A DNA stretch of 64,000 bases from NCBI RefSeq assembly GCF_002835465.1, contig NZ_PIZM01000002.1:548398-612397 (forward strand), written 5' to 3'. The stretch is from Psychromonas sp. psych-6C06 (GTDB lineage Bacteria > Pseudomonadota > Gammaproteobacteria > Enterobacterales > Psychromonadaceae). The stretch's first letter is position 1; every line of letters starts with the position of its first letter. Positions 35,545 to 46,310 of this stretch are shown here, one piece after another. The notes under the pieces were generated by a model that saw nothing but the letters and a program-made list of their open reading frames with translations, had not been told where the DNA came from and searched no databases. The position numbers and the translations under genes are program-made.

Positions 35545-36684
35545 TTAATCGTTATATTGGAAGCCTTTGGGAATATTTAAATCGTCAGGTAATGCTTTCG
35601 GACGACCTGATTTCCCCTTACGAAACTGCTCAAGTTGATAAATATAGGCGAGAACCTGGGCAATTGCGACAAATAGCTCTTCAGGCACCTCTTCACCGAT
35701 TTCAGTAGTATGATAAATCGCACGGCATAAGGGTGGAGATTGCATTACGGGCACTTCATATTCACGTGCCACTTCTCTTATTTTAAGCGCCATAAAATCG
35801 ACACCTTTAGCTACAATATAAGGTGCTCTCGCCCCATCTTGCTCATATTTAATCGCGACAGAATAATGCGTAGGATTGGTTACGATCACATCAGCATCGG
35901 GTACATCGCCCATCATTTTACGCTGTGATGCTTCATATTGAAGCTGCCTGATCCGTTGTTTAACCTCTGGTTTACCTTCTGAGTTACGGTATTCATCTTT
36001 GACCTCTTGTTTGGTCATTTTTAACTCTTCTGTGTGTTTATGTATTTGATAGGGAACGTCTACAACCACAATCAACAACATTGAACAACAAAGTAAAATA
36101 AACATCCAAGTGATCATATCTAAAGCTTCAAATACACTGCCCGGTAATGGTGTCATAGAAAGGTGTAAAATATGTTCAAAAGTAGCAGCAAGAATCGCCC
36201 AAGCCATACCTATCACAACCAGTACTTTTAATATTGATTTTAAAAGCTCAACCCAAGCTTGCATACCAAGCATTCTTTTAAGGCCAGCCTTCGGACTTAA
36301 CCTATTCCATTTAGGCATCATCGCTTTGGTACTAAATAACATACCACCTAATAATGAACTTCCTAGAATAGAGATAATAAATAGCATTAACAAAATAGTG
36401 AACATCGGCATTGCTAACCCCTTAAAACTGGAGGTTAGGTGGATCCACATATATTCTGGGGAAAAGAGTACACTGCGCTCAAAGGTAAAAGCGCGCTTCA
36501 TCATTATGGATAACTCGTAGGCCAAGCGATCGCCAAACACGAGCATTGAAAAAGCGGCAGAGATCAGTACAGAAGCAGTCGCAAGCTCTTTAGAGCGGGC
36601 AACCTGCCCCTTTTCTTTGGATTTTCGTAATCGCTCGGGTGTGGCCTCCTCGGAGCGTTCAGTACCATTTTCATTCTCAGCCAT
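35545..36684 (-). CDS. flhB: Flagellar export switch protein FlhB
   Basis: 379 aa. Four membrane helices between ~35 and ~210. The cytoplasmic domain has the autocleavage site VIVTNPTHYSVAIKY (NPTH ~270-273), after DEYRNSEGKPEVKQRIRQLQ. Cleavage switches export from hook to filament substrates. The N-terminus (ERSEEATPERLRKSKEKGQVARSKEL) is typical. It starts 11 bp after fliR and ends the fliE-flhB unit. Confidence 0.97.
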   Translation of the reverse strand: MAENENGTERSEEATPERLRKSKEKGQVARSKELATASVLISAAFSMLVFGDRLAYELSIMMKRAFTFERSVLFSPEYMWIHLTSSFKGLAMPMFTILLMLFIISILGSSLLGGMLFSTKAMMPKWNRLSPKAGLKRMLGMQAWVELLKSILKVLVVIGMAWAILAATFEHILHLSMTPLPGSVFEALDMITWMFILLCCSMLLIVVVDVPYQIHKHTEELKMTKQEVKDEYRNSEGKPEVKQRIRQLQYEASQRKMMGDVPDADVIVTNPTHYSVAIKYEQDGARAPYIVAKGVDFMALKIREVAREYEVPVMQSPPLCRAIYHTTEIGEEVPEELFVAIAQVLAYIYQLEQFRKGKSGRPKALPDDLNIPKGFQYND

Positions 36685-36695
36685 GGTTTATTCCC

Positions 36696-37490
36696 CTAGG
36701 GTTGTTTCTCACAAACACCATTCAAGAGTTCGCAAATGGTAGTAATGCCACGTAACCATTGATTTTCAAAGTGAGTTGGTACATTAACCAAGGTTACCCA
36801 TAATACAAATAAACCAAACACCATGCTGATAGAAAAGCCCAAACTGAAAATATTTAACTGTGGCGCTGCTTTGGTCATGATACCAAAGGAAAGATTAACC
36901 AATAGCATCGCTACCATGGATGCGATCGAAAAAGCTAATGCAGCTTGGAACATCACCGAAAACCATCCAGCCAATGTTCTATAGTCGGTTGCCAGTAAAC
37001 CTTTCATCGATACAGGAAGCGTTTCAAAGCTTCTAATAATAAGTTCGATCATCAGCAGGTGTCCATCAACACCAAGGAACAATAAGGTAACTAATAACAC
37101 GTAGAACTGCCCCACAACGGGAGAAGATTGACCATTCATGGGATCAGCCATAGAAGCAAAACCAAGGCTTGTCTGCATCGCAATGATTTGCCCCGCCACG
37201 ACAAAGGTCTGCACCACGAAAATTGAAATGGTACCAATGGCTATGCCGATCAAAACTTGCTGTAAAACAACAAAAGCACTCGCTAACGAAAATAACTCAA
37301 TTTCCATTGGTGCGGCCGGCAATATCGGAAAAACAGCGACAGTAACGGCGAGTGAGTAGAATAAACGAACACGTTTTGGTGTAGTTCTCGATCCGATTGC
37401 AACCATCACCATTAACATGGCTGCAATACGTGAGAATGACCACAGGTAAGTGGCGATCCAGTTCATCAGCGCTTCTGCAGAAAAATCCAC
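36696..37490 (-). CDS. fliR: Flagellar export protein FliR
   Basis: 264 aa, about six membrane helices. LFYSLAVTVAVFPILP, VGQIIAMQTSLGFASMADPMNGQSSPVVGQFY and KAAPQLNIFSLGFSISMVFGL are characteristic. With FliP and FliQ it forms the core export channel. It follows fliQ by 22 bp. Confidence 0.96.
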   Translation of the reverse strand: MDFSAEALMNWIATYLWSFSRIAAMLMVMVAIGSRTTPKRVRLFYSLAVTVAVFPILPAAPMEIELFSLASAFVVLQQVLIGIAIGTISIFVVQTFVVAGQIIAMQTSLGFASMADPMNGQSSPVVGQFYVLLVTLLFLGVDGHLLMIELIIRSFETLPVSMKGLLATDYRTLAGWFSVMFQAALAFSIASMVAMLLVNLSFGIMTKAAPQLNIFSLGFSISMVFGLFVLWVTLVNVPTHFENQWLRGITTICELLNGVCEKQP

Positions 37491-37512
37491 AACTAGCTCC
37501 AGCTAATCATAA

Positions 37513-37782
37513 TTAACCCACAACCTGTGGTATTTGATCAATCATAGCATTGAAAAATTCAATTAATTTACCAAACCCCCAATGTGCACCAAATGCTAAT
37601 GCAATCAATGTCATCATTAATCGTGGTAAAAAACTCAATGTTTGTTCGTTAATAGAAGTCGCGGCTTGAAATATTGCCACCACCAAGCCAATCAATAGGC
37701 TAGGAATAATAGCAGCAGAGACTAATAACAAAACAGTCCACAATGCCTGACGGAATATATTTACAAAAACTTCGGGTTCCAT
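37513..37782 (-). CDS. fliQ: Flagellar export protein FliQ
   Basis: 89 aa, two membrane helices (LWTVLLLVSAAIIPSLLIGLVVAIFQ and LMMTLIALAFGAHWGF). The conserved ATSINEQTLSFLPRL joins them. Part of the FliPQR channel. It follows fliP by 8 bp. Confidence 0.96.
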   Translation of the reverse strand: MEPEVFVNIFRQALWTVLLLVSAAIIPSLLIGLVVAIFQAATSINEQTLSFLPRLMMTLIALAFGAHWGFGKLIEFFNAMIDQIPQVVG

Positions 37783-37790
37783 TTCACCTC

Positions 37791-38537
37791 CTACAACAGG
37801 CCAAAGCTGTTCGCGAGACTACCCATGATCAAGTTCCATCCATCGACCAATACAAATAACATAAGTTTAAAGGGTAAGGAAACTATCATCGGAGAGAGCA
37901 TCATCATCCCCATTGCCATCAAAATACTGGCCACCACTAAATCGATAATTAAAAAGGGGATGAATATCATGAATCCTATCTGAAACGCAGTTTTTAATTC
38001 ACTGGTTACAAAGGCTGGAATCAATACTGTAATTGGGACCTCTTCAGGCGTATCGACTTGTACATTTGCGATCTCTAAAAAGGTTTCTAAGTCTTTTAGA
38101 CGAGTTTGCGATAACATAAACTCCATCATCGGCTTTTTCCCCACCTCTAGCGCCTGTGCAATGGGCATGTCTTCATTAAGATAAGGCTGCAAAGCAGTTT
38201 CATTAATTTTATCGAAAACCGGAGTCATAATAAAAAAGGTTAAAAATAGTGCGATGCCGTTAATCACTTGATTAGAAGGTGTTTGCTGTAAACCAAGTGC
38301 TTGCCTTAAAATCGACATCACCACGACGATACGAGTAAATGAAGTCATGAGAATAAGCATTGCAGGTAAGAAGCTCAGCGCCGTCATAAACGCTAAGACT
38401 TGCAATGTCACACTATACTCTTGATCGCCTCCCGCATTGGTCGTTACCGTGACCGCAGAAAGTGCACCAGGCTCAGCGAGTAAAGACGGAGAAAAGAAAT
38501 AGAGCAGACAGGCGATTAATACAAGAAATTTATTCAT
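37791..38537 (-). CDS. fliP: Flagellar export protein FliP
   Basis: 248 aa. Cleavable signal ([18 protein letters not shown]), then [41 protein letters not shown] and [25 protein letters not shown], the two FliP signatures. Forms the pentameric core of the export channel. Its start overlaps the fliO stop by 8 nt. Confidence 0.97.
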   Translation of the reverse strand: MNKFLVLIACLLYFFSPSLLAEPGALSAVTVTTNAGGDQEYSVTLQVLAFMTALSFLPAMLILMTSFTRIVVVMSILRQALGLQQTPSNQVINGIALFLTFFIMTPVFDKINETALQPYLNEDMPIAQALEVGKKPMMEFMLSQTRLKDLETFLEIANVQVDTPEEVPITVLIPAFVTSELKTAFQIGFMIFIPFLIIDLVVASILMAMGMMMLSPMIVSLPFKLMLFVLVDGWNLIMGSLANSFGLL

Positions 38538-38943
38538 TACGTTTAGTACTTATTTTAGAAAGTAATGTGGCAAAGGGAGTGTTTGCATCTTGCTGTTGCA
38601 TCTCACTCTCTTCATTCTCAGGGATAGAAAACGTATCTAACAGATTGATATTTTGCTCAGTGACACCAAGCAGATAACGCTTTTCGTTAACTTCGATAAT
38701 CTGTACTCTACCCTTATTAGTCAAAGGCTGCGTTGCAACTATCTTTATCTGGTGATATCCCTTAGGGTTGCGAATCAAATTACTTTTTTTCATTAAAAAA
38801 GCAAAAATAAAAATACAAGCCAACACTAATAATAGGGAAGCAATCATACTACCAACAGCTAAATCAGGCGGTGATTTAAGTGCCTCTTCTGCCCAACTAG
38901 TTGCGGGAAATAGCAGCGTAACAAGCAGAGCAGAATACTTCAT
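38530..38943 (-). CDS. fliO: Flagellar biosynthesis protein FliO
   Basis: 137 aa. Signal-like N-terminus ([15 protein letters not shown]), one membrane helix ([21 protein letters not shown]) and a cytoplasmic part with [38 protein letters not shown], typical of FliO. It scaffolds FliP assembly. Overlaps the fliN stop by 4 nt. Confidence 0.92.
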   Translation of the reverse strand: MKYSALLVTLLFPATSWAEEALKSPPDLAVGSMIASLLLVLACIFIFAFLMKKSNLIRNPKGYHQIKIVATQPLTNKGRVQIIEVNEKRYLLGVTEQNINLLDTFSIPENEESEMQQQDANTPFATLLSKISTKRNE

Positions 38944-39341
38944 TTTAACTTCTTAATTCTTTCTGTCTGGCTAATCACATCAGTCAAACGAATACCAAAC
39001 TTATCATTAACAACCACGACTTCGCCATGGGCAATTAAGGTGCCATTTACTAATACATCTAATGGCTCACCGGCAATACGATCTAATTCGACGACAGACC
39101 CTTGGTTTAATTGTAAAAGGTTACGAATATTTATTTTACTGCGCCCCACCTCCATTGAGATGGTCACCGGAATATCCAAAATACTGTCTAAACGAGCATG
39201 TTCCTCAGCACTGAGTGGCTCGGCAGTATCTTTTAATTCATCGAGTTCAATGTTGCTAACATCATCTCCACCTTCTCCTGCGTCGCCTGATTCTTCTAAT
39301 GCAGCAGCCCATTCGTCAGCCATATCTTGCTCTGTGCTCAT
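38940..39341 (-). CDS. fliN: Flagellar motor switch protein FliN
   Basis: 133 aa. Acidic N-terminal extension (ESGDAGEGGDDVSNIELDEL), then the SpoA domain: ILDIPVTISMEVGRSKINIRNLLQLNQGSVVELDRIAGEPLDVLVNG and FGIRLTDVISQTERIKKL. Forms the base of the C-ring and binds FliH and CheY-P. Follows fliM by 21 bp. Confidence 0.96.
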   Translation of the reverse strand: MSTEQDMADEWAAALEESGDAGEGGDDVSNIELDELKDTAEPLSAEEHARLDSILDIPVTISMEVGRSKINIRNLLQLNQGSVVELDRIAGEPLDVLVNGTLIAHGEVVVVNDKFGIRLTDVISQTERIKKLK

Positions 39342-39362
39342 AACTCTCTTCCTATCTATTAA

Positions 39363-40379
39363 CTAGTCTTTTAAATTACCCAGTTGAAGCTGTGTATTTT
39401 GTACTTCTGGTCGTTCAATACGCTCAGTAATTTTTAATGCTAAATTTTCATGACTCTGCCCAAGTGTCGCCCTAAAAGTAGGTAACCCCTCAACAGAAAC
39501 TAACATTGAATCCGGTAACTCAACGGGAATAATATCGCCCGCTTTAAAATCCATCATGTCGCGCAAACGTACCTCTTTTTCCAGTAACTTAGCGGTTAAG
39601 TCAACATCTACATCCATGATTTCATCTTCTAATGCCTGACTCCAACGTTGATCTGTATCTTCTTTATCACTTTGTACACCGGCATCCAATAATTCTCGAA
39701 TCGGCTCTAGCATCGAGTAAGGCATAGCAATATGAAAATCGCCTCCGCCTCCATCAAGTTCGATATGAAAAGAGTTAACTACAATGACCTCTGTGGGGCT
39801 AACAATATTAGCCATTGCCGGATTTACTTCTGAATCTAGATATTCAAATTCGGCATCCATCACGGGTGCCCATGCATCATGGTAATCTTCAAAAATTATC
39901 TTTAATAACATCTGAATAATACGGCGCTCTGTCGGTGTAAACTCACGCCCTTCGATTTTGGCATGATGACGACCGTCGCCTCCGAAGAAATTTTCCACCA
40001 AAATAAACACTAGACGTGCTTCCATGGTTACTAAACCGGTCCCTTTTAGCGGACGAAAACGAACCATATTAAGGCTGGTAGGAACGAATAATGTATGCAC
40101 ATACTCGCCGAATTTTAGCATCTGTACGCCATTAATAGAGACCTCTGCGGTATGGCGTAACATATTAAATAAGCTGATGCGTAAGTGTCGCGCAAAACGC
40201 TCATTAACCAGCTCGAGTGTTGGCATACGACCACGAACAATACGGTCTTGCGATGAAAAGTCAAAATGAACAAGAGACTCTTCGCCTCCGCCATCTCCAC
40301 TTTCAACGACATCCTCTTCAACATCATCGACGCCATGTAATAACGCATCAATTTCGTCTTGGGATAATAGATCTGCCAT
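39363..40379 (-). CDS. fliM: Flagellar motor switch protein FliM
   Basis: 338 aa. The N-terminal CheY-P-binding segment is LLSQDEIDALLHGVDD. The middle CheC-like domain has RHLRISLFNMLRHTAEV and EYVHTLFVPTSLNMVRFRPLKGTGLVTME. A C-terminal SpoA domain includes DMMDFKAGDIIPVELP. Joins FliG and FliN in the switch complex. Follows fliL by 31 bp. Confidence 0.97.
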   Translation of the reverse strand: MADLLSQDEIDALLHGVDDVEEDVVESGDGGGEESLVHFDFSSQDRIVRGRMPTLELVNERFARHLRISLFNMLRHTAEVSINGVQMLKFGEYVHTLFVPTSLNMVRFRPLKGTGLVTMEARLVFILVENFFGGDGRHHAKIEGREFTPTERRIIQMLLKIIFEDYHDAWAPVMDAEFEYLDSEVNPAMANIVSPTEVIVVNSFHIELDGGGGDFHIAMPYSMLEPIRELLDAGVQSDKEDTDQRWSQALEDEIMDVDVDLTAKLLEKEVRLRDMMDFKAGDIIPVELPDSMLVSVEGLPTFRATLGQSHENLALKITERIERPEVQNTQLQLGNLKD

Positions 40380-40410
40380 AAAAAACCTTACTAATTAAAA
40401 AATGTGATGA

Positions 40411-40947
40411 TCACTGTAAAACAAAACCGGTAAATAAAACCGTATCGATAAGTTCTTTTCCTTCTAGCTTCTTGGTCGATTCATTAAGTGCTTTAAGGGC
40501 ATACTCGCGAAGTTGATCTTTACCTTCAGGGCTACGTAATTGGCCAACGGTCGCGGCGCCAAAAATACGTACCAACGTACCTTCAAGTAATGGAATATGT
40601 TTTTTTGCTAAGGTTTCGTTTGTTGTGCCACGCACTAATAGCTGTACTTTAATTTGCACTAGACGATCGCGTTTACCATCCATAACGTTAAAAACAAAAG
40701 GCCTTGGCATCGCAACATAACTTGCTGCGCCACTATTTTCGCCCTCTACTTCCGATGAAGTTTGTTGTTCCGAAGTTTGATCAGCAGAAGCCTCTGCGCT
40801 ATCCCCACTAAAAAGTAAAAAGTATGCAGCTGCGCCTCCACCTAACAAAAGCACTACTGCAACAATTATGATAATTAATTTTTTCTTACCACCACCAGCT
40901 GTGGCTCCTTCATCCAACGATAACTCTTCGTTCTCTTCCCCAGCCAT
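40411..40947 (-). CDS. fliL: Flagellar basal-body-associated protein FliL
   Basis: 178 aa. Basic-flanked membrane helix (KKLIIIIVAVVLLLGGGAAAYFLLF), a Ser/Glu/Gln linker (~53-75) and a periplasmic stomatin-like domain (YVAMPRPFVFNVMD to ELIDTVLFTGFVLQ). It surrounds or stabilises stator units. Lies 78 bp after fliK; no promoter was recognised in that gap. Confidence 0.95.
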   Translation of the reverse strand: MAGEENEELSLDEGATAGGGKKKLIIIIVAVVLLLGGGAAAYFLLFSGDSAEASADQTSEQQTSSEVEGENSGAASYVAMPRPFVFNVMDGKRDRLVQIKVQLLVRGTTNETLAKKHIPLLEGTLVRIFGAATVGQLRSPEGKDQLREYALKALNESTKKLEGKELIDTVLFTGFVLQ

Positions 40948-41025
40948 ATCAGTGTTTCCCTTTCTCTATGATTTTAAATGTAATGGTGCTGATTTTAATG
41001 CATATTAGCCACAAATCCATATCCT

Positions 41026-42447
41026 TTAAGCATAATAATCAATTCCTTGAGGTGAGAGCGGTATTTGTGACGCTACCCATTCACTTTGTTCATTACTGAG
41101 GATACTTTCTGAATTGCTATTACGTTGTTCTGATACCACTTTTTGTTGCCCTTTATCCGATTGTGACTGTTGCTGAGAGCTACGTTGCTCAACACTGGCT
41201 TCACCTAAATTAATCCCCTGTTGTGCTAACTGTTCTCGTAATCTTGGTAAGTTCTGCTCAATAATGTCACGACTTTGACCAACCTGTGTTTGAATCGCGA
41301 CCTGTAGCTGATCCTGTTGCACCTGTAATTTAATATGCATAGAGCCTAATTCTGCCGGATCAAGCCGAATAGAGACCTCTTGCTTTCCTTGCCCAATCAT
41401 CATCATAATACGTTCACCGATTAATGCTGATGCATGTTTTGATTGCAATTCAATAGGTTGCTGTAACAAAGCTGACTGCGTTAATGTTACGTTATTATTC
41501 ACTATTTGGCTGGTTGGGCTTGCTAAGCGATCATTTAAGGCACTCGTTAGCGCAACGGGGCGCAATACGTTAGTATCTTGTGCTTGATTAAAAAGAGGTT
41601 TTTCCCCCTCTCCTTTTAAGCCTGCCATCATGCTTTCTAGTTTGTCACTGTTTGTGCTACTTTGCTTAAGAAAATCATCAGTTAGTTCATCATCAGATAA
41701 CACATTCTCAGGATTTAACCTGCTATTTTTATCTGCCTCAGACGGCCCCTCTTTTTCTGTTTTTTTAGCACGGCCTCCCCCATTAACGAGCACTTCAACA
41801 TTGCCTAAAGGCTTATGCTCCGTAACTTTAGTATTGGTATTTTTTGCCGTTTCTATTTGCGCTAAAATAGGGTTTACTGGTGCTTGCTCTTCTGAAGTTT
41901 GGACTGCCCCTTCAGCATTTATGTTATCGGCTTTTATCACCGTATTTTGTGGATCTTTGTCAACCATATCCTGCTGTTTTTGACTCAATTCATTTTCAGC
42001 GGGTTTAGTTTGATGCGGTTGTAAATCTTCTTCTGTAGATGACATTGTTGAATCATTATTTGAACGAGGTAGATCCTCCAAATCTTCAGCATCTAAATCT
42101 TGTTCAAGTTCCTCATCAGTCCCTAATAACAGCGGCTCAGCATCAAGTTGCTCATCAGCCTCTAAAGCTTCAACGACCGTTTCATCATCAATCCCTTCCA
42201 ATGAATCTATTTCAGGCTGTACTTCTACATCAAGCAGTTCATCTTCAGCAGATAGAAGCTCATCAACAGTGTCTTCTGGATTTTCTGCTTCAATCATGCC
42301 ATCGAGAAGATCAGAGAAACGTGTTGCGCTTTTCTGATCACCTTCCTGTCCTTCGACAGAATCAATCTCTTCAACGGTATTTGCTTCAGCATCTATTTTT
42401 GCTGAAGAAGCTGGAGCCGGAGATAATGGTAAAATAGCTTGCATCAT
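41026..42447 (-). CDS. fliK: Flagellar hook-length control protein FliK
   Basis: 473 aa. A long acidic, Glu/Asp/Leu-rich N-terminal two-thirds (e.g. ELLSAEDELLDVEVQPEIDSL) is poorly conserved. The C-terminal Flg_hook domain (~325-425) has VSIRLDPAELGSMHIKLQVQQ, DQLQVAIQTQVGQSRDIIEQNLPRLREQLAQQGINLGE. A Gln/Ser tail follows. FliK measures hook length and triggers FlhB switching. It lies between fliJ and fliL, as in Vibrio and Pseudomonas. Confidence 0.92.
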   Translation of the reverse strand: MMQAILPLSPAPASSAKIDAEANTVEEIDSVEGQEGDQKSATRFSDLLDGMIEAENPEDTVDELLSAEDELLDVEVQPEIDSLEGIDDETVVEALEADEQLDAEPLLLGTDEELEQDLDAEDLEDLPRSNNDSTMSSTEEDLQPHQTKPAENELSQKQQDMVDKDPQNTVIKADNINAEGAVQTSEEQAPVNPILAQIETAKNTNTKVTEHKPLGNVEVLVNGGGRAKKTEKEGPSEADKNSRLNPENVLSDDELTDDFLKQSSTNSDKLESMMAGLKGEGEKPLFNQAQDTNVLRPVALTSALNDRLASPTSQIVNNNVTLTQSALLQQPIELQSKHASALIGERIMMMIGQGKQEVSIRLDPAELGSMHIKLQVQQDQLQVAIQTQVGQSRDIIEQNLPRLREQLAQQGINLGEASVEQRSSQQQSQSDKGQQKVVSEQRNSNSESILSNEQSEWVASQIPLSPQGIDYYA

Positions 42448-42507
42448 AAACTCTCTTTAAAAGGGTAGGTATTGCCGTTCTTGGTCAGTTAATTAAATGT
42501 AAGCAAT

Positions 42508-42954
42508 TTATAGACCAGATTGCTTTTGAAAGTGTTGAAAAGTAGTGAACTCATCCATTAACACTTGCTCTTTTTTATCTTCTAGTCGACGCTTTTTAAG
42601 CGCCTTTTTTTCCAGTAACATCCCCATCGCTTTACAGCTTACCTGTGCTTCTACCCACATTTTTTTATGCGCTTGTACATCATACTCAAATTTAATCAAA
42701 CCTTGCTGATGCTGAGTAACACCTTGATCTATTTGCACAATAAACTGCTGATATTTTCCCAAATCGGCAATAGAAAGCCCTTGTGATCCTTTTTCACTCA
42801 ATTGACTGATGTACTGACGGCGGTATTGATGGAGGTTTTGTAATTGCTGGCGCTGTTCAAATAACGTTTGTTGAGCGCGTTGGTATGCTTGTAACGCTTG
42901 CTCAACTTGTTTCTCGCGTTGTTCATAGACAAGCTGTAATGCATCTCTGGCCAT
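42508..42954 (-). CDS. fliJ: Flagellar export chaperone FliJ
   Basis: 148 aa, almost entirely a two-helix coiled coil rich in Gln, Lys and Glu (QREKQVEQALQAYQRAQQTLFEQRQQLQNLHQYRRQYI). It matches FliJ in length and position after fliI. FliJ inserts into the FliI ring and activates the export gate. Follows fliI by 9 bp. Confidence 0.92.
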   Translation of the reverse strand: MARDALQLVYEQREKQVEQALQAYQRAQQTLFEQRQQLQNLHQYRRQYISQLSEKGSQGLSIADLGKYQQFIVQIDQGVTQHQQGLIKFEYDVQAHKKMWVEAQVSCKAMGMLLEKKALKKRRLEDKKEQVLMDEFTTFQHFQKQSGL

Positions 42955-42963
42955 TTTTTATCC

Positions 42964-44295
42964 TTAACTATTCACAAACTCCTGCGTTAATGTCGCGAGC
43001 TGTGTCAAACAATCGTTATAACTAATACTGTCCTTCATTCCCTGTTGCAAGAAGTGATCCAATTTAGGCCGTATAACAATAGCTTTATCGATACGAGGAT
43101 CGCTGCCCCTTGAATAGGCACCAATAGTGATTAACTCTTTGTTTTCTTCGTATAAAGAATAAGCTTGTTTTAATACTCGCGCGAGGGTTTGGTGCTCATC
43201 TGATGTCACCATAGGCATCACACGACTGATCGATTTTCCTACATCAATAGCTGGGAAATGCCCTGAATCTGCAAGTTCACGCGAAAGAACAATATGGCCA
43301 TCTAAAATCGCACGAGAAGCATCGGCAATCGGATCTTGAAGATCATCACCTTCTGTTAATACGGTAAAAAATGCACTAATAGAGCCTTGATTTTCATTAC
43401 CGTTACCCGCGCGTTCAACTAATGCAGGCAACTTAGCGAATACAGAGGGGGGATAACCTTTGGTGGCAGGGGGCTCTCCAATTGCGAGCGCGATCTCACG
43501 TTGCGCCTGAGCAAAACGAGTTAATGAATCCATCAATAACAATACATTTAACCCTTGATCACGAAAATATTCAGCAATCGTTAATGATGTTTCACAGCCT
43601 TTCAAGCGCATTAATGGTGACGCATCGGCAGGAGCCGCAATCACAACGGCACGTTTACGTCCCTCTTCACCTAAAATCTCTTCGATAAACTCCTTTACTT
43701 CTCGACCACGCTCACCAATCAACCCGACCACAACCACATCTGCAGTTGTGCCTCGCGTCATCATGCCGAGCAAAACACTTTTCCCTACCCCAGAACCCGC
43801 AAAAAGGCCCATCCTCTGGCCCTGTCCAACGGTTAATAAGGAATTAATCGCTTTAATGCCCACATCAAGTGGTTGCTTTATCGCTTTGCGACTTAACGGA
43901 TTAATACGTGGATTGTTATATTGACTAGTTTGCGCAGTGACAATCTCACCTTTACCATCGATCGGCTTGCCAATACCATCAAGTACTCGGCCAAGTAACT
44001 CCATGCCCACTGGAATACCTTGTGCAATGGTTTGTGGGATAACACGCGCACCGGGTACGACACCAGTTAATCGCTCACTAGGCATCAAGAAAAGGCGCTC
44101 TCCTGAGAATCCCACGACTTCTGCATCGATAAAACCTTCATTAGTCTCAACGTGACATAAGCTTCCTACAGCAGCACTACAACCTACGGCTTCTAAAGTT
44201 AGTCCCACCACACGAATCAGCTTTCCTGACACGACGGGGTGTGTCACTGACTCGCCAGTTTGGTATTGGCTAAATCGTTGATTAAAACTATTCAT
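42964..44295 (-). CDS. fliI: Flagellum-specific ATPase FliI
   Basis: 443 aa, F1-beta-like. Walker [37 protein letters not shown], Walker [42 protein letters not shown]-terminal [15 protein letters not shown]. Energises export with FliH and FliJ. Its start overlaps the fliH stop by 8 nt. Confidence 0.97.
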   Translation of the reverse strand: MNSFNQRFSQYQTGESVTHPVVSGKLIRVVGLTLEAVGCSAAVGSLCHVETNEGFIDAEVVGFSGERLFLMPSERLTGVVPGARVIPQTIAQGIPVGMELLGRVLDGIGKPIDGKGEIVTAQTSQYNNPRINPLSRKAIKQPLDVGIKAINSLLTVGQGQRMGLFAGSGVGKSVLLGMMTRGTTADVVVVGLIGERGREVKEFIEEILGEEGRKRAVVIAAPADASPLMRLKGCETSLTIAEYFRDQGLNVLLLMDSLTRFAQAQREIALAIGEPPATKGYPPSVFAKLPALVERAGNGNENQGSISAFFTVLTEGDDLQDPIADASRAILDGHIVLSRELADSGHFPAIDVGKSISRVMPMVTSDEHQTLARVLKQAYSLYEENKELITIGAYSRGSDPRIDKAIVIRPKLDHFLQQGMKDSISYNDCLTQLATLTQEFVNS

Positions 44296-45223
44296 TAGAT
44301 TGAACTTCAGGAGGGTTTTCAGGTGCGACTTCGGATACGTTTTCAGATTCTAATTCAGGTGTTTGAACAGTAGACTCATTTGCCAGTGATGGCGGTATTT
44401 CAGTTGTTAAAGGTAGCTCGTTAAGCAAGCTTGAATCATCGTTTTTAGCGGGTAGTTGCTCATGGTTCTCTTTAAAAAAGTTTTTTAGGACCTGTTCAAC
44501 ACGAGTATCAAAAGCAAAGTCTACACTCGAGACCTGTGTATGAATTTGGCAATCACCGCGCATTAACGCAGGTTCAGCCTGAAGGTCCCATCCTCGTTGT
44601 ATACATTGCTTCTCTGAATAGGCGCTTTGCACAAAGGCAAGATCATCCGGGTGAAGTTGAATGACTAACTTTTGTTCACTGATAGGTAAGGCATCGATGG
44701 CTTGCTTTAACGCTTGTAGAATAATTTGTGGTGATGTTTTCACTTCACAACGAGTTATCTGCTCAGCTAATGAGGTTGCTAATCTAACCAACTGGTATTC
44801 AGCATTATCATCTAATTTTTCTAGCGGGTTATGCAAGCGTTCAATAAGAGACTGCCAAATAGCCAATTGTGCTGTAATTTGCTCTGCACCTTGAGCTAAC
44901 CCTTGCTCAAGGCCTTGTGTTAACCCTTCTTGATGTCCAGCAGCTAAGCCCTCTAACTTACCAGTTTCTAGCCCCTCTAAATGCCCGGCTTGTTTACCTT
45001 CATTAAAGCCATCTTCATAGGCCGATTGTCGAATAGCTTCGATATCATCAAGTGTTAAAGGAGTTGGTTCCTCCTCCATTTCAACTTCTTCTGTTGGTTC
45101 TTTACGACTGTTATACCACGTTGCTGGTTTGCCAAAAATAGTATTATCTTTATCTACCGTAGCTTCATCTTCGGTTAACTTTGGAATCGACCAATTTTTA
45201 AAGTCATCTTTATTTTCTGTCAT
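44288..45223 (-). CDS. fliH: Flagellar assembly protein FliH
   Basis: 311 aa. An acidic N-terminus is followed by a run of glycines every four residues (~75-117, e.g. [21 protein letters not shown]), the GxxxG repeats typical of FliH. The C-terminal domain (~120-250) resembles V/F-ATPase peripheral stalk subunits ([39 protein letters not shown]). The last ~55 residues are a Glu/Pro/Ser extension beyond the usual end. FliH is the FliI stator and links it to FliN. Confidence 0.93.
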   Translation of the reverse strand: MTENKDDFKNWSIPKLTEDEATVDKDNTIFGKPATWYNSRKEPTEEVEMEEEPTPLTLDDIEAIRQSAYEDGFNEGKQAGHLEGLETGKLEGLAAGHQEGLTQGLEQGLAQGAEQITAQLAIWQSLIERLHNPLEKLDDNAEYQLVRLATSLAEQITRCEVKTSPQIILQALKQAIDALPISEQKLVIQLHPDDLAFVQSAYSEKQCIQRGWDLQAEPALMRGDCQIHTQVSSVDFAFDTRVEQVLKNFFKENHEQLPAKNDDSSLLNELPLTTEIPPSLANESTVQTPELESENVSEVAPENPPEVQSNE

Positions 45224-45248
45224 TAACCCTCAACCCTTCACGAAACGA

Positions 45249-46310
45249 TTATAAGAACTCATCACCACCACCACCGCCAAGCATAATCTCACCAGCATCA
45301 GATAGACGACGTGCAATAGTTAGTATCTCTTTCTGGGCAGCTTCCACTTCACTAATACGGATTGGGCCCATCGCTTCTAAATCATCTTCTAGCATTTCTG
45401 CTGCACGTTTAGACATGTTTTTCAGTATTTTCTCTTTTAGCTGATCATCAGCACCTTTTAATGCACGCTGAAGTTGTTCACCTGGGACTTCTCGTAAGAG
45501 CGCTTGTGTACCACGATCATCAAGGTCAATAAGGTTATCAAAGACAAACATAAGGTCCTGAATTTGCTGGCTCATATCTTCATCTGTTTCACGTAAAGAA
45601 TCCATTAATGGGCCTTCGATACCAGTATCCAAATAGTTCATAATATCAGCGGCTGCTTTAGTACCACCCATTTTAGCAGCTTGCGCACCAGCTTGACCGG
45701 CAAACTGTTTCTCCATGATCTCATTTAATTCTTGTAATGCGGCTGGTTGCACCTCTTCTAAGTCAGCAATACGCATCATTAAGTCTAGGCGTATTTTCTC
45801 TGGAAATTGAGTAATGATTTCAGCCGATTGTTCGGGCTCTAGATATGAAAGTACAATAGTTTGTATTTGTGGATGCTCATTTTGAATGATTGATGCAACC
45901 TGACGTGCATCCATCCATTTTAATGAATCAAGGCCTTTTGAGCCACTGCCGAGGATAATTTGATCCACCAGATTACCCGCTTTATCTTCACCTAATGCTT
46001 CGATTAAAGAAGCGCGTACAAAGTCTTCGCTGTCGAGACCGATGTTACTGTATTTTTGAATATCTTCAATAAAAGCACGATGTACACTAGACACTTTACT
46101 CTGTGATGAATCCTTTAACGCGGCCATCTCCATACCTAATTTTTGTACCTGCTTAGGCTCTAAATTACGGAATATTTGGGCAGCGTCTTCAGGTGTTAAA
46201 CTAAGCATTAATAATGCACACTTTTCTACACCGGTCAGATCACTCACATTAAACTCTTTATCACCACCTGCCTCTTTTTTATCAGCAGATTCGTTTGCAT
46301 TATCCTTCAT
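45249..46310 (-). CDS. fliG: Flagellar motor switch protein FliG
   Basis: 353 aa. Three armadillo-like domains. N-terminal LTGVEKCALLMLSLTPEDAAQIFRNLEPKQVQKLG; the middle EHPQ motif in IIQNEHPQIQTIVLSYLEPEQSA; the C-terminal torque helix LLREVPGEQLQRALKGADDQLKEKILKNMSKRAAEMLEDDLEAMGP with its alternating charges. Links FliF to FliM and contacts the stator. It starts inside the last 11 nt of fliF, so translation is coupled. Confidence 0.97.
   Translation of the reverse strand: MKDNANESADKKEAGGDKEFNVSDLTGVEKCALLMLSLTPEDAAQIFRNLEPKQVQKLGMEMAALKDSSQSKVSSVHRAFIEDIQKYSNIGLDSEDFVRASLIEALGEDKAGNLVDQIILGSGSKGLDSLKWMDARQVASIIQNEHPQIQTIVLSYLEPEQSAEIITQFPEKIRLDLMMRIADLEEVQPAALQELNEIMEKQFAGQAGAQAAKMGGTKAAADIMNYLDTGIEGPLMDSLRETDEDMSQQIQDLMFVFDNLIDLDDRGTQALLREVPGEQLQRALKGADDQLKEKILKNMSKRAAEMLEDDLEAMGPIRISEVEAAQKEILTIARRLSDAGEIMLGGGGGDEFL

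Noticed and set aside
41630-42437. Plus-strand open frames opposite fliK
   Set aside because: His/Leu/Gln-rich composition is the reverse reading of an acidic low-complexity coding region.
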